Shown one piece after another: positions 31,797 to 40,329 of a DNA stretch of 64,000 bases. Positions within the stretch are counted from its first letter, which is position 1, and each line of letters starts with the position of its first letter. The notes under the pieces are model-generated. The model had not been told where the DNA came from. It searched no databases and worked only from the letters and a program-made list of their open reading frames with translations. Source of the stretch: JAABUE01 sp037440925. GTDB lineage: Bacteria > Chloroflexota > Anaerolineae > Anaerolineales > Villigracilaceae. The stretch spans positions 1 through 64,000 of the forward strand of contig JBBITF010000013.1 of the NCBI GenBank assembly GCA_037440925.1, in the 5' to 3' direction. The position numbers and the translations under genes were made by a program.

Positions 31797-32138
31797 TCAT
31801 TCTACCTCAATGGCTTCGAGCGAGAACTCTTCGCCAGCGACAATCTTAGCGCCGACGCTGCCGCAATTGGGGCAAAGAAATTCCTTTCCCTGGGGGGTAT
31901 ACTTTGTAAAACACACCATACATTGCAACTCCGCTGGAACACGGCGGAAGTGCAGTCGAGCGCCTTGCGCAATGCTGCCCTCCGCAAGAATATCCCAATA
32001 GAACTGGATAGAGTCGTCCACCAGGGTCACCAGTTCCCCTATCACGAGATACAAATCGGTCACGCGCTTGGCGTTTGCCTGCTCTGCGTGCCTCAGGGCA
32101 ATTTCGAGAATGGATTGGGTGACGGGTAATTCATGCAT
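31797..32138 (-). CDS. hypA: Hydrogenase nickel incorporation protein HypA
   Basis: A 113-residue nickel metallochaperone. The obligatory N-terminus MHE (Ni site), the zinc cysteines C73, C76, C89 and C92 (CMVC, CPNC) and KRVTDLYLVIGEL are present. The ATG at 32138 is fixed because the His2 must be the second residue. It would load Ni into MvhA together with HypB, which is not in this window. Only 20 kb from the hydrogenase but not in its operon. It runs with the DUF429-like gene. Confidence 0.93.
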   Translation of the reverse strand: MHELPVTQSILEIALRHAEQANAKRVTDLYLVIGELVTLVDDSIQFYWDILAEGSIAQGARLHFRRVPAELQCMVCFTKYTPQGKEFLCPNCGSVGAKIVAGEEFSLEAIEVE

Positions 32139-32185
32139 GAAGAGATTATAGCCTGAAATGGAGATTTGCCTGCGCAAATACCTGT

Positions 32186-32950
32186 TCAATATTTCTCCTT
32201 CAACTCTCTAACCGGTAAAATCACCAAGCCCTCACGCTCATCTCCTACGGCCAGCGTCTCCTGTGGCTTGAGCGCCGCCAGCCAAGCCGTATATGCCGCC
32301 GCCAGCGCATCCAGGTGCTCTGGCAGATAAACCAGATGTAGCGGTAAAAGACCTTTCTTCAACTTGAAGCGCGTCAGTTCCTCGAAGAAATCCATCGGGT
32401 CCTTAATGCGCAATCCGCGCTCGTACAAAACCAATTGCCGCTGCAACCGTCCCTCCAGCGTCGGCTGGGGGAACGGTGCCTGCTCCAAAAGGACACAAAA
32501 ACAGGCATGCGGATGTGTCTCCAGCCATTGGTGATTAGCCGCCTGCGTCCGATACGGCTGGAAGCCCATCTTCGCCAACTTACGATACAGTGCAAAACCC
32601 GTCTGCACCCAAGCCGGGCAAGACTCCTCACGCCCCGGCGTGCCGCTGACAGAGATGCCGCGCGCCCGCAAATCATATTCTGCCAGGCGCATATCCGCCC
32701 CACGCACAACATGGCCAGGCGCCAGGCTCTGGCTTGCCAATTTCTCGCGCAGCAAGCCAAAGTTGACACGCGATGGGGCGTTGACGGCCACAGTAGCCGC
32801 TTGCTGGCCACCCAAGAAAGCCGCCAAATCTTCCATATCGGCATCGGCAAGCGCCAGCAAGTTCAAGGTCGAGTCAAGCGCAGCGTAGACAAAATCCTTG
32901 TGACCCGAAGCCGGCTCGACGCCTACATACACAGAATCGCTGAAAAACAT
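32186..32950 (-). CDS. DUF429-like predicted nuclease/RNase H-like fold protein
   Basis: 254 residues. The start SVYVGVEPASGHKDFVY and the next beta hairpins look like a DUF429 RNase H-like domain; CPAWVQTGFALYRKLAKMGF and ETHPHACFCVLLEQ are characteristic of that group. An acidic VGVEP (Glu instead of the usual Asp at VGVDP) occupies the first catalytic strand. The ATG at 32950 follows a weak ribosome site. It lies 47 bp upstream of hypA on the same strand. Function is unknown. Confidence 0.65.
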   Translation of the reverse strand: MFFSDSVYVGVEPASGHKDFVYAALDSTLNLLALADADMEDLAAFLGGQQAATVAVNAPSRVNFGLLREKLASQSLAPGHVVRGADMRLAEYDLRARGISVSGTPGREESCPAWVQTGFALYRKLAKMGFQPYRTQAANHQWLETHPHACFCVLLEQAPFPQPTLEGRLQRQLVLYERGLRIKDPMDFFEELTRFKLKKGLLPLHLVYLPEHLDALAAAYTAWLAALKPQETLAVGDEREGLVILPVRELKEKY

Positions 32951-33106
32951 AGTAAGATATACTCTTGAAAAACCGAATGGCCTGCTCTCCCTCACTGCTA
33001 ACCCTGAGCCGGTGCGAGAGGGTTAGAACGAGGATAGAGAAATTACCGAAAAGCGACCTGGACGAAAGGCTGCCTATACTAAAAGTGTAGCCGAAAAGGA
33101 AAAGTT

Positions 33107-33652
33107 ATGCAACCATTTCATAGACGCCTGATATATATCTTCTTGCTGGCAGCCGGCCTGGTTTGGATCTTCGTCAGCGCCGACCGCAGCGGGGCCTCCA
33201 CCGTTGGACGAATTCCCGCACCACGCCAAGGCTTCCCGGCGCCCGATTTCACCCTGCAAACCCCGACAGGTGAAAGCGTGCGTCTCTCTGACCTGCGTGG
33301 GCAAGCCGTGTTGGTCAATTTATGGGCCACCTGGTGTCCGCCCTGCCGCGCCGAAATGCCCGTCATCCAAAAGATGTACGATGAGTACAAAGAGCAGGGC
33401 TTCACCGTATTGGCTATAGACATGACCTTCCAGGATGATGCGGCTGCCGTCCAGCCTTTCGTTCAGCAATATCGCCTCACCTTCCCGATTTTACTCGACC
33501 CTGGCGGCACGGCTGCCCGTCTGTATGAGTTGCGTTCTCTGCCCACTTCTTTCTTCATAGATCGCCAGGGCATCATCCGAGAAGTGGTGATCGGTGGCCC
33601 TATGTCCGAGGCCCTTTTGCGAACGCGCATAGAAGCCTTGTTGCAGCCATAG
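33107..33652 (+). CDS. TlpA/ResA-like thiol-disulfide oxidoreductase
   Basis: A 181-residue membrane-anchored thioredoxin: one helix (9-24), then a TlpA-like fold with FPAPDFTLQTPTGESVRLSD, the active site WCPPC (C77, C80) and LRSLPTSFFIDRQGII (cis-Pro). It reduces disulfides in apocytochromes or other exported proteins. AAGGAAAAG precedes the ATG; TATACT at 33075-33080 is a plausible -10. The Lgt-like gene follows 10 bp downstream. Confidence 0.92.
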   Translation: MQPFHRRLIYIFLLAAGLVWIFVSADRSGASTVGRIPAPRQGFPAPDFTLQTPTGESVRLSDLRGQAVLVNLWATWCPPCRAEMPVIQKMYDEYKEQGFTVLAIDMTFQDDAAAVQPFVQQYRLTFPILLDPGGTAARLYELRSLPTSFFIDRQGIIREVVIGGPMSEALLRTRIEALLQP

Positions 33653-33662
33653 GGAGACCACT

Positions 33663-34391
33663 ATGCTCAATCTATTTCGCTCGCTCTTCGCCCCGCCGCG
33701 CGACCTGATTCTGGTCCTGGCCGCCTTATGGCTTGGCTCTTGGCTGGCCGAAAAACATGCTCGCCGTCATGGGCTGACACCCAACGACATAAGCAACCTC
33801 ACCTTTTACCCTTTGCTGGGCTATATCCTGGGCGGGCGTCTCTTGTTTGTTCTCGAAAACCTGCCGGCCTTTACCGCAGCCCCGCTCAGCCTGTTTTCGC
33901 TCAACCTCGACCTGTTCGACCCGCTGGGCGGATGGATAGCCGCGCTGCTAATTGCTCTGGTCTATGGACAGCGTCACAATCTATCGCTGTGGCCCGCGCT
34001 GGACGCTCTCACGCCGCTTTTGGCCGTTCTTGTGATTGGAATCGCGCTTTCACATCTGGCCTCTGGCAGCGCTTTTGGGAAAGAAACCGACCTGCCTTGG
34101 GGAATAGACCTGTGGGGAACGCGTCGTCATCCCACCCAACTCTACGAACTGCTCGCCTCGCTTCTAACCCTGAACCTGCTCCTGTTCCAAAAAGCGGAGA
34201 CCCGGCCTGGGCAGTTCTTCTTGACCTTTGCAGCCCTTACCAGTGGATGGACGCTCTTCCTGCAAGCCTTTCGCGGCGACAGCATACTCTTGCCAGGTGG
34301 GCTGCGACTGACACAAGTGCTTGCCTGGATGGTGTTGACAACAGCGCTGTTCCTGCTGGACAAAAAGTCGCCGGCACGATCTATCGAGTAG
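33663..34391 (+). CDS. Lgt-like (prolipoprotein diacylglyceryl transferase family) membrane protein
   Basis: 242 residues, shorter than typical Lgt (about 260-300) and with 6-7 membrane helices. Family-like motifs: YILGGRLLFVLEN and the loop FGKETDLPWGIDLWGTRRHPTQLYELLAS, which is the Lgt C-terminal signature (R-H-P-T-Q-L-Y-E). The H-G-G-L motif for the first step is not obvious, so activity is uncertain. It follows tlpA by 10 bp, and a CCACGAAT repeat half-copy separates it from folB. It may be the lipoprotein-modifying enzyme for the lipoproteins in the window or a paralogue. Confidence 0.75.
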   Translation: MLNLFRSLFAPPRDLILVLAALWLGSWLAEKHARRHGLTPNDISNLTFYPLLGYILGGRLLFVLENLPAFTAAPLSLFSLNLDLFDPLGGWIAALLIALVYGQRHNLSLWPALDALTPLLAVLVIGIALSHLASGSAFGKETDLPWGIDLWGTRRHPTQLYELLASLLTLNLLLFQKAETRPGQFFLTFAALTSGWTLFLQAFRGDSILLPGGLRLTQVLAWMVLTTALFLLDKKSPARSIE

Positions 34392-34406
34392 GAAAAACAA
34401 ATCTGG

Positions 34407-34434
34407 CATTTGTGGACAAATTCGTGGATGGTTT
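34407..34434. repeat. Half-copy of the CCACGAAT palindrome
   Basis: Between the Lgt-like gene and folB, 28 bp ending ATTCGTGGATGGTTT match the right arm of the palindrome at 3886-3960, with one extra TTTGTGGA block. No flanking arm is present, so it is a truncated copy. Confidence 0.6.
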
Positions 34435-34476
34435 ACGATGCAATCACAAATTCCGTTAGAACCAGGAAAAAATTAC

Positions 34477-34860
34477 ATGGCTACGCGAAAAACAACAGAC
34501 AAAATCATCCTCAAAGATTTGCGCGCGTATGGCATCTTGGGCATCTATCCACAAGAACGTCAGATGCCGCAGGAAATCGTCATCAACATCACTGCTTACA
34601 CTGCTCCCTCCCAAGCCGCCCAAACAGACGACATCGCCGACTGCGTGGATTATGAGGCGCTTGCCAAACAAGTCAAAGCGCACGCCGAAAGTGCCGCCCG
34701 CTTCACCGTAGAGGCGCTGGCTGAAGATATTGCCAGGTTATGTCTGCAAGAAAAGAGGGTAAGGAAAGTGCGCGTCAGAGTGGAAAAGCCCCAAGCCCTA
34801 CCAGAGACTGCCTCGGTAGGGATAGAAATCACACGCCTCCGGCAAGAAACGGGGCGTTGA
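34477..34860 (+). CDS. folB: Dihydroneopterin aldolase
   Basis: A 127-residue FolB/FolX-type enzyme cleaving 7,8-dihydroneopterin in folate synthesis. Visible: IILKDLRAYGILGIYPQERQ and later DDIADCVDYEALAKQVKAHAE, ARFTVEALAEDIARLCLQ, RKVRVRVEKPQAL. It has AGGA about 9 nt upstream of ATG 34477; an earlier in-frame ATG at 34438 has no ribosome site. It converges with folE, the previous pathway enzyme, with a 10-bp gap, so the two folate genes are on opposite strands. Confidence 0.88.
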   Translation: MATRKTTDKIILKDLRAYGILGIYPQERQMPQEIVINITAYTAPSQAAQTDDIADCVDYEALAKQVKAHAESAARFTVEALAEDIARLCLQEKRVRKVRVRVEKPQALPETASVGIEITRLRQETGR

Positions 34861-34870
34861 GCCGCTTGCA

Positions 34871-35509
34871 TTAGATTTGTAAGGGTCTTGCGCCGCGCGA
34901 GATGTTGTCCAAAAATTCTTGACGGGTAGCCAGATTAGCCCGAAAAGCGCCGTGCATAGCCGAGGTAGTCATGCGCGCATCATGCTTTTTAACCCCCCGC
35001 ATCATTGAACACAAGTGCAAACCCTCGACGACCACCGCTACACCTTGAGGTTTGAGCAAGTCGCGGATGAAATCAGCAATCTGGCGCGTCATCCTTTCTT
35101 GTACTTGCAAACGGCGGGCATACATATCTACGATGCGGGGAATCTTGGAAAGGCCAATAACTTTTCCATTGGGAATGTAAGCCACATGAACCCGTCCAAT
35201 AATAGGCAATAGATGATGCTCACACAAACTATAAAACTCAATGTCGCGCACCAGCACCATTTCATCGTAGGTTATCTCGAAGAGAGCACCATTGATCATG
35301 GCGTGGGCATCTACGCGATAACCAGCCAACAGTTCCGCATACATACGAGCCACGCGGCGAGGAGTAAATTTAAGCCCTTCACGCTCAGGATCCTCGCCAA
35401 TGGCCTGTAACAATTGCAAGATAGCGTTCTCAAGAGCCTGCTCGGCAATTTTATTGTCCTCATATTCATCAGGAATCAGGGCATCGTCGAAATCAATCCA
35501 TTCTTCCAT
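34871..35509 (-). CDS. folE: GTP cyclohydrolase I
   Basis: 212 residues converting GTP to 7,8-dihydroneopterin triphosphate, the first folate step. The zinc/catalytic site is visible: FYSLCEHHLLPIIGRVHVAYIP (C96, H98, H99) and the later LHLCSMMRGVKKHDARMTTS (Cys near 167). GGAG precedes the ATG at 35509. It follows hpf with a 72-bp gap on the minus strand and may be read from that operon. Confidence 0.95.
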   Translation of the reverse strand: MEEWIDFDDALIPDEYEDNKIAEQALENAILQLLQAIGEDPEREGLKFTPRRVARMYAELLAGYRVDAHAMINGALFEITYDEMVLVRDIEFYSLCEHHLLPIIGRVHVAYIPNGKVIGLSKIPRIVDMYARRLQVQERMTRQIADFIRDLLKPQGVAVVVEGLHLCSMMRGVKKHDARMTTSAMHGAFRANLATRQEFLDNISRGARPLQI

Positions 35510-35580
35510 TCCATCTCCATAAAAACTGGCCCAGCATGTAACGTGCCGGGCCAGCAAACTTCAGACACGATATTACTGCC

Positions 35581-36141
35581 TCAAGCGACTTCTGGCTCAA
35601 TGAGGCCATATGTGCCATTACGTCGGCGGTATAGCACTTTGATTTTGTTAGCCTCCACATCGAAAAAAATAAAGAAGTTATCATGGCCGAGCAAGCGCAT
35701 TTGCTCAATAGCCTCGGCCTCATTCATCGGTAAAAGAGCAAATTTTTTACGGCGAACGATGACCGGTTCTTCTTCGACTTTCTCTTCTTCAGGCATAGGA
35801 ATCACTTCAGCCGCAGAACGGCCATCGCCGCGACCGCGATAACGTTTGCCCTTGAAACGGTCTATTTGACGCTGGAGTTTATCCAGCGCGGTGTCAAAAG
35901 CGGCAAAGATATCTTCGGCGCGCTCTTCAGAGCGCAAAAGTAAATTTTTGCCGCGTACAGTAATCTGCGCCACATGGCGATCTGCCGCACTGCGAGCCGA
36001 TTTCTCAAAGGTCAACTCGACCCGTGTTTCTTCAATAGCCGGTAAAAAGCGATCTAACTTTTTGGCTTTTTTGGTAACATAATCGTTGATACGCTTGGTC
36101 ACTTCCAAGTTACGAGACTGAATTTCCAATTTAGATGACAT
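35581..36141 (-). CDS. hpf: Ribosome hibernation promoting factor, long form
   Basis: 186 residues: an N-terminal S30AE domain (to ~105; LEIQSRNLEVTKRINDYVTKKAKKLDRFL) and a C-terminal dimerisation domain (ALLPMNEAEAIEQMRLLGHDNFFIFFDVEANKIKVLYRR), the long type that makes 100S ribosome dimers. A strong GGAGG precedes the ATG. It lies 47 bp after comF on the same strand. Long HPF with comF just upstream is a recurrent arrangement in several phyla. Confidence 0.95.
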   Translation of the reverse strand: MSSKLEIQSRNLEVTKRINDYVTKKAKKLDRFLPAIEETRVELTFEKSARSAADRHVAQITVRGKNLLLRSEERAEDIFAAFDTALDKLQRQIDRFKGKRYRGRGDGRSAAEVIPMPEEEKVEEEPVIVRRKKFALLPMNEAEAIEQMRLLGHDNFFIFFDVEANKIKVLYRRRNGTYGLIEPEVA

Positions 36142-36188
36142 AGAACCTCCTCAAGGATGGAGAGATGCTTTTCTGAAAAGCGAGATGA

Positions 36189-36923
36189 TCAAACAATAGA
36201 CAAACTGTGATAAGGCAGGGCGCGCGCAATGGTCACCGCATACACATCAGCCGCTCCCCCGGCATACAACGCCTCTGCCGCCGATGAGAGCGTAGCGCCC
36301 GTTGTAGATACGTCATCTACCAACAGTAAAATACGCCCACGCGCCTTCGAGGATGCGTTAAAAGCATTGCGCACATTCTCCTGGCGTTCAGAAGCCGTCA
36401 AGCCCACCTGAGAGCGAGTATCCCTCACGCGCTTCAACGCCTCCGGGAAGTAATCTACATTCAAAAATCTTGCAAGCGGTAAGGCCAGCATGGCAACTTG
36501 ATTATACCCCCGTTCCTGAAGGCGTTTACTTCCCAAAGGCACCGGCACGATAGCCTCAAAAGGCCACTGCAAACCAGATACAAAAGGCGCCATCTGTGCA
36601 GCCAAAGCCTCTCCCAGTCCTACGTCGCGGCGGTACTTCATGCGATGCAGAGCCGCTCGCACAGGACCCTCAAACGCAGCCCAAGAACGCAGGGACTTGT
36701 AGATTGGCCGCGCCTGCATACAACGATGACATAAACCACTTTGAGTCAACGGCAAGCCGCAAATATCACACACCGGCAACTTTATAGGCTGAACCTTGCC
36801 GCCGCAATCGGAACACCATCGCGTGCCTGGACGGCCACACCCCCCGCATACTGGCGGGAACAACAGGTCCAATGCAGCGAGGAGACCGCTTAGAATCTGA
36901 GCCTTCCAAATCTCTTTTTTCAC
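36189..36923 (-). CDS. ComF-family phosphoribosyltransferase-like protein
   Basis: 244 residues. Two N-terminal zinc-finger-like pairs (CGGCGRPGTRWCSDC and CDICGLPLTQSGLCHRC) followed by a PRTase fold ending with LLLVDDVSTTGATLSSAAEA, the PRPP-binding loop. ComF proteins take part in DNA uptake in naturally competent bacteria. The gene overlaps tadC by 4 nt, so it is transcribed with the pilus genes, which would fit Tad/DNA-uptake links, though this is inference. Confidence 0.9.
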   Translation of the reverse strand: MKKEIWKAQILSGLLAALDLLFPPVCGGCGRPGTRWCSDCGGKVQPIKLPVCDICGLPLTQSGLCHRCMQARPIYKSLRSWAAFEGPVRAALHRMKYRRDVGLGEALAAQMAPFVSGLQWPFEAIVPVPLGSKRLQERGYNQVAMLALPLARFLNVDYFPEALKRVRDTRSQVGLTASERQENVRNAFNASSKARGRILLLVDDVSTTGATLSSAAEALYAGGAADVYAVTIARALPYHSLSIV

Positions 36924-37891
36924 CCGCCGATACGACCACCACCTGTGAACGTCCTCAAGATGCGAAACGCTGCCGGCACTAAAAGAATAATCATGATCGA
37001 GGGAAAGATCAACAGCGCCATAGGCAGCAACATCTTGATCGGGGCCTTATGGGCCTCTTCCTCTGCACGTTGCCTGCGCTTCATGCGCATCTGATCAGAT
37101 TGAATGCGCAGCACCCTGGCCAGGCTAACGCCCAACATCTCGCTCTGGATGACCGCCGCCACAAAACTGGTTATCTCATTAATACCAATTCGATCTGCCA
37201 TATCGCGCAGCGCCTCGCGGCGTGTTTTGCCAAGTTGCACTTCTCGAATAACGCGCGAAAAGGCAAGGGAAAGTTGATTTTCCCATTTCTCGGCCACCTT
37301 GGCCATGGCCGCATCGAAACCTAAGCCAGCCTCTACACAGATCGTCAGCAGATCCATGGCATCTGGCATGGCTTTGCGAATCTCCTTTTGCCGTCTATCA
37401 ATCTTGCTTTGCAGCCACATTTGCGGAAAGATAAAGCCCAACACAGTGAATAACAAAACCACCAAAACCCTGACGATCAAGCTCCAGGTAGGAGGATTAA
37501 CGATGAAAACAAAGCCAAGAAGGCCTCCAAACAGCGCCGCAATAACAAAACGCGAAGCCAGGAAGACAGAGGCGTCTACCCGAACTGGATTGCCCGCCAA
37601 TTCCAATTTTCGGTTGGTCTCTTCCAACGCTTTCTGAGGGGTAAAGCGGGCTGAAAATTCACCAATATTTTGCAGTAATGGAATGATGACACGTTCTGTA
37701 AACGGCTGGGAGAGTTCTAGTTCTTCGAGGGAAACCACGTCTCCCCGCTCGGCAAACTCTGAAAGACGCGCCATCAAGGGATCTTCTTCGCGTCTGTTCG
37801 AGACGGTTCTGGCTCCAACCACCACAAGAGCAATGGCGCCTACAACAATGACTATCCCAACAATGATCCAAACCATAGTCAAGATATTCAT
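36920..37891 (-). CDS. tadC: Tad/type II secretion inner-membrane platform protein, TadC-like
   Basis: 323 residues with an N-terminal helix (WIIVGIVIVVGAIALVVVG), a cytoplasmic segment and the GSPII_F domain containing DAMDLLTICVEAGLGFDAAM, VIREVQLGKTRREALRDMADR and LGVSLARVLRIQSDQMRMKRRQRAEEEAHKAP. It forms the platform for pilus assembly with TadB. The ATG at 37891 follows GAGGTG and lies 1 bp from the tadB stop, which excludes the longer in-frame start. Confidence 0.9.
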   Translation of the reverse strand: MNILTMVWIIVGIVIVVGAIALVVVGARTVSNRREEDPLMARLSEFAERGDVVSLEELELSQPFTERVIIPLLQNIGEFSARFTPQKALEETNRKLELAGNPVRVDASVFLASRFVIAALFGGLLGFVFIVNPPTWSLIVRVLVVLLFTVLGFIFPQMWLQSKIDRRQKEIRKAMPDAMDLLTICVEAGLGFDAAMAKVAEKWENQLSLAFSRVIREVQLGKTRREALRDMADRIGINEITSFVAAVIQSEMLGVSLARVLRIQSDQMRMKRRQRAEEEAHKAPIKMLLPMALLIFPSIMIILLVPAAFRILRTFTGGGRIGG

Positions 37892-37892
37892 A

Positions 37893-38861
37893 TCACACCT
37901 CGATATCAGCAATTTTCATCATCGCAAAGTAGCCAGAAATGATCATGATTACAATCACTGCAATTGCGCTCCAACCGCAAATCGGGCCATTATCAAAGAA
38001 AGACAACAGGTACTCTTTGTTGATCAACCATAGCATGAGCGCCAGGCCAGCAGGGATCAAGGCCAAAAGGGTGCCAGAAGCGCGCACCTGCGCAGTCATA
38101 ACGCGAATTTCCCCTTTGATGCGCACGCGTTCACGGATGGTAAAAGAAATAATATCCAGAATCTCAGATAGGTTGCCGCCGACTTCACGTTGAACGTTGA
38201 TGGCTGTAACGACAAAGTCGAGATCGTCGCTAGGGATGCGGCGCAGCAAGTTGTTGAGCGCGGTTTCCATAGGAATACCTAGTTGCATCTCTTGAACGAC
38301 ACGCCGGAATTCCTCGTTCATAGGAGGAGGCATCTCCTTACTCACCGCTTCCATTGCTTGCATGGTCGAATAGCCGGCGCGTAAACCGTTCACCATCAGG
38401 TTCAACATGTCGGATAATTGCTCGTTAAAACGCCGCAATCGGACTCCTTGCTGCCGCTTGACATAGAAACGAGGGGCAAACAAACCCAATACGCCACCAA
38501 TCAAAGGAGAGACGAAGTCGTTGAAACCGCTCAAGAAGGCCAGGAGGAAAGCGCCGCCCAATACCGTAATAATATACAATGCAAAATACTCAGCCACTTT
38601 GAGTTTTAAATCGGCGCGCGCCAACTCTCTGCTAATGCGATCGCCCCATGAAGAACGTTCTACCCTTTTATTGAGCCATTCGGTGATTACAGTGCGCTCT
38701 TCTGGCTTTTCGACAACTGGTTTCCCCTCGTCCAGGTATGTCTTGAGGCGCTGCTCCACCATAGAGCGTTCGCTACTAATCGAAATGACTATCCCCACAA
38801 CCAGGAGAATCACAACCAATGCCCCACCAACAATCAGGATCGTATTCAATATCTCTGGCAT
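37893..38861 (-). CDS. tadB: Tad platform protein, TadB-like
   Basis: 322 residues: N-terminal helix, then GSPII_F domain with NLMVNGLRAGYSTMQAMEAVSKEMPPP, EMQLGIPMETALNNLLRRIP and NVQREVGGNLSEILDIIS. Two or three C-terminal helices. The ATG 38861 is selected because an earlier one lies inside cpaF. TadB and TadC typically form a heteromeric platform. Confidence 0.9.
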   Translation of the reverse strand: MPEILNTILIVGGALVVILLVVGIVISISSERSMVEQRLKTYLDEGKPVVEKPEERTVITEWLNKRVERSSWGDRISRELARADLKLKVAEYFALYIITVLGGAFLLAFLSGFNDFVSPLIGGVLGLFAPRFYVKRQQGVRLRRFNEQLSDMLNLMVNGLRAGYSTMQAMEAVSKEMPPPMNEEFRRVVQEMQLGIPMETALNNLLRRIPSDDLDFVVTAINVQREVGGNLSEILDIISFTIRERVRIKGEIRVMTAQVRASGTLLALIPAGLALMLWLINKEYLLSFFDNGPICGWSAIAVIVIMIISGYFAMMKIADIEV

Positions 38862-38889
38862 ATAGTAACAACGATAAAGCAAATAGAGA

Positions 38890-40308
38890 TTAGTAACGTC
38901 GCCGGTCGCCAATCCCAAAGATCGAAGGCGGAAGGTGAATGCCGGCCGCCTCGATCTTATCTATGAATTTCGGCCGCAGACCGGTGGCTCGCAGCCGACC
39001 TACAATTCTTCCATCCTCAATCCCAGTTTGCTCAAAGGAGAAAATATCGGTCATTGTAATTACGTCGCCTTCCATACCGCTGATTTCGGTAATGAAGACC
39101 ACTTTTCTTGTGCCGTCACGCAAACGTTCTTGATGTACAACCAAATCAATGGCCGAAGCGACTTGCTCACGAATGGCGCGCACAGGCAATTCCATGCCGG
39201 CCATCATCACCATCGTTTCGAGACGCGCCAGGGTATCGCGTGGGCTGTTGGAGTGTAACGTAGTCATAGACCCGTCATGGCCTGTATTCATTGCCTGGAG
39301 CATATCCAGGGCGGCCTCGTCACGAATCTCGCCCACAATGATACGGTCAGGGCGCATACGCAAACAGTTGATCACCAGCTGGCGGATGGTCACTTCTCCG
39401 CGCCCTTCAATATTGGGCGGGCGCGATTCGAGGGTTACAACATGCTCTTGCCGCAATTGCAACTCGGCCGCATTTTCGACCGTGACAATACGCTCATCCG
39501 CAGGAATGAAGCTCGAAAGAATGTTCAATAGAGTGGTCTTACCAGAGCCTGTACCACCGGAAATCACGATATTCAAACGGGCTTCGACGCACGCCTTCAA
39601 GAATTGCAGCGCCTCGGGCGTAATCGTGCCAAATTGAATGAGTTGCTCCAATGTGATGGGGTTCTTGGCAAATTTACGAATGGTCAGAACCGGCCCGACC
39701 AACGAAATCGGAGGAATGACAGCATTGACGCGCGAACCATCCGGCAAACGAGCGTCTACATAGGGGCTGGCCTCATCAATACGTCGGCCCAGGGGAGCAA
39801 CGATACGATCAATGATGCGCATGACATGTTCATTGTTTTCAAAGGTAACAGGAACACGATGCAATTTGCCCTTACGTTCAATATAGATATTCTTGGCGCC
39901 GTTAACCATAACTTCAGTAATGGTTTCGTCTTCCAATAAAGGTTGCAAGGGACCCAACCCCAAGATTTCGGCTGCAATTTGCTCAAACAAACGCGCGCGT
40001 TCTGGCCGGGAGAGGACGATGTTCTCTTCCGATAGAATTTGCTCGAACAATTCCTGAATGGTACGCTTGACCTCGTCAGTTTTGGAAATATCCATAGAAG
40101 GGTCAAGCTCACCCAGCAACTTGTTCTGCACACGTGTCTTCAAGTCGAAATAAGTTCCGGCTTGCGGTGCAGTGATGGGCGCGCTGGTACGACGGGTTTG
40201 CAAAGAAGATAACCGCGACGAATCTGCGCCTGTAGGTGCTCCAGGGGGTAACGTTTTGGACTGGGGCGTTGCACCCTGGCCTTGCTCGATACGTTTAAGC
40301 AATGACAT
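38890..40308 (-). CDS. cpaF: CpaF/TadA-family pilus assembly ATPase
   Basis: 472 residues. A long N-terminal region leads into the secretion ATPase with GGTGSGKTTLLNILS (Walker A near residue 252), VTVENAAELQLRQEHVVTLE (Asp-box-like), RMRPDRIIVGEIRDEAALDML (Walker B) and TGHDGSMTTLHSNSPRDTLARLE (His box). It powers Flp/Tad pilus assembly. AGGAG precedes the ATG. Its gene is 21 bp after cpaE. Confidence 0.96.
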   Translation of the reverse strand: MSLLKRIEQGQGATPQSKTLPPGAPTGADSSRLSSLQTRRTSAPITAPQAGTYFDLKTRVQNKLLGELDPSMDISKTDEVKRTIQELFEQILSEENIVLSRPERARLFEQIAAEILGLGPLQPLLEDETITEVMVNGAKNIYIERKGKLHRVPVTFENNEHVMRIIDRIVAPLGRRIDEASPYVDARLPDGSRVNAVIPPISLVGPVLTIRKFAKNPITLEQLIQFGTITPEALQFLKACVEARLNIVISGGTGSGKTTLLNILSSFIPADERIVTVENAAELQLRQEHVVTLESRPPNIEGRGEVTIRQLVINCLRMRPDRIIVGEIRDEAALDMLQAMNTGHDGSMTTLHSNSPRDTLARLETMVMMAGMELPVRAIREQVASAIDLVVHQERLRDGTRKVVFITEISGMEGDVITMTDIFSFEQTGIEDGRIVGRLRATGLRPKFIDKIEAAGIHLPPSIFGIGDRRRY

Positions 40309-40329
40309 AAACTACTCCTGCACTGACCG

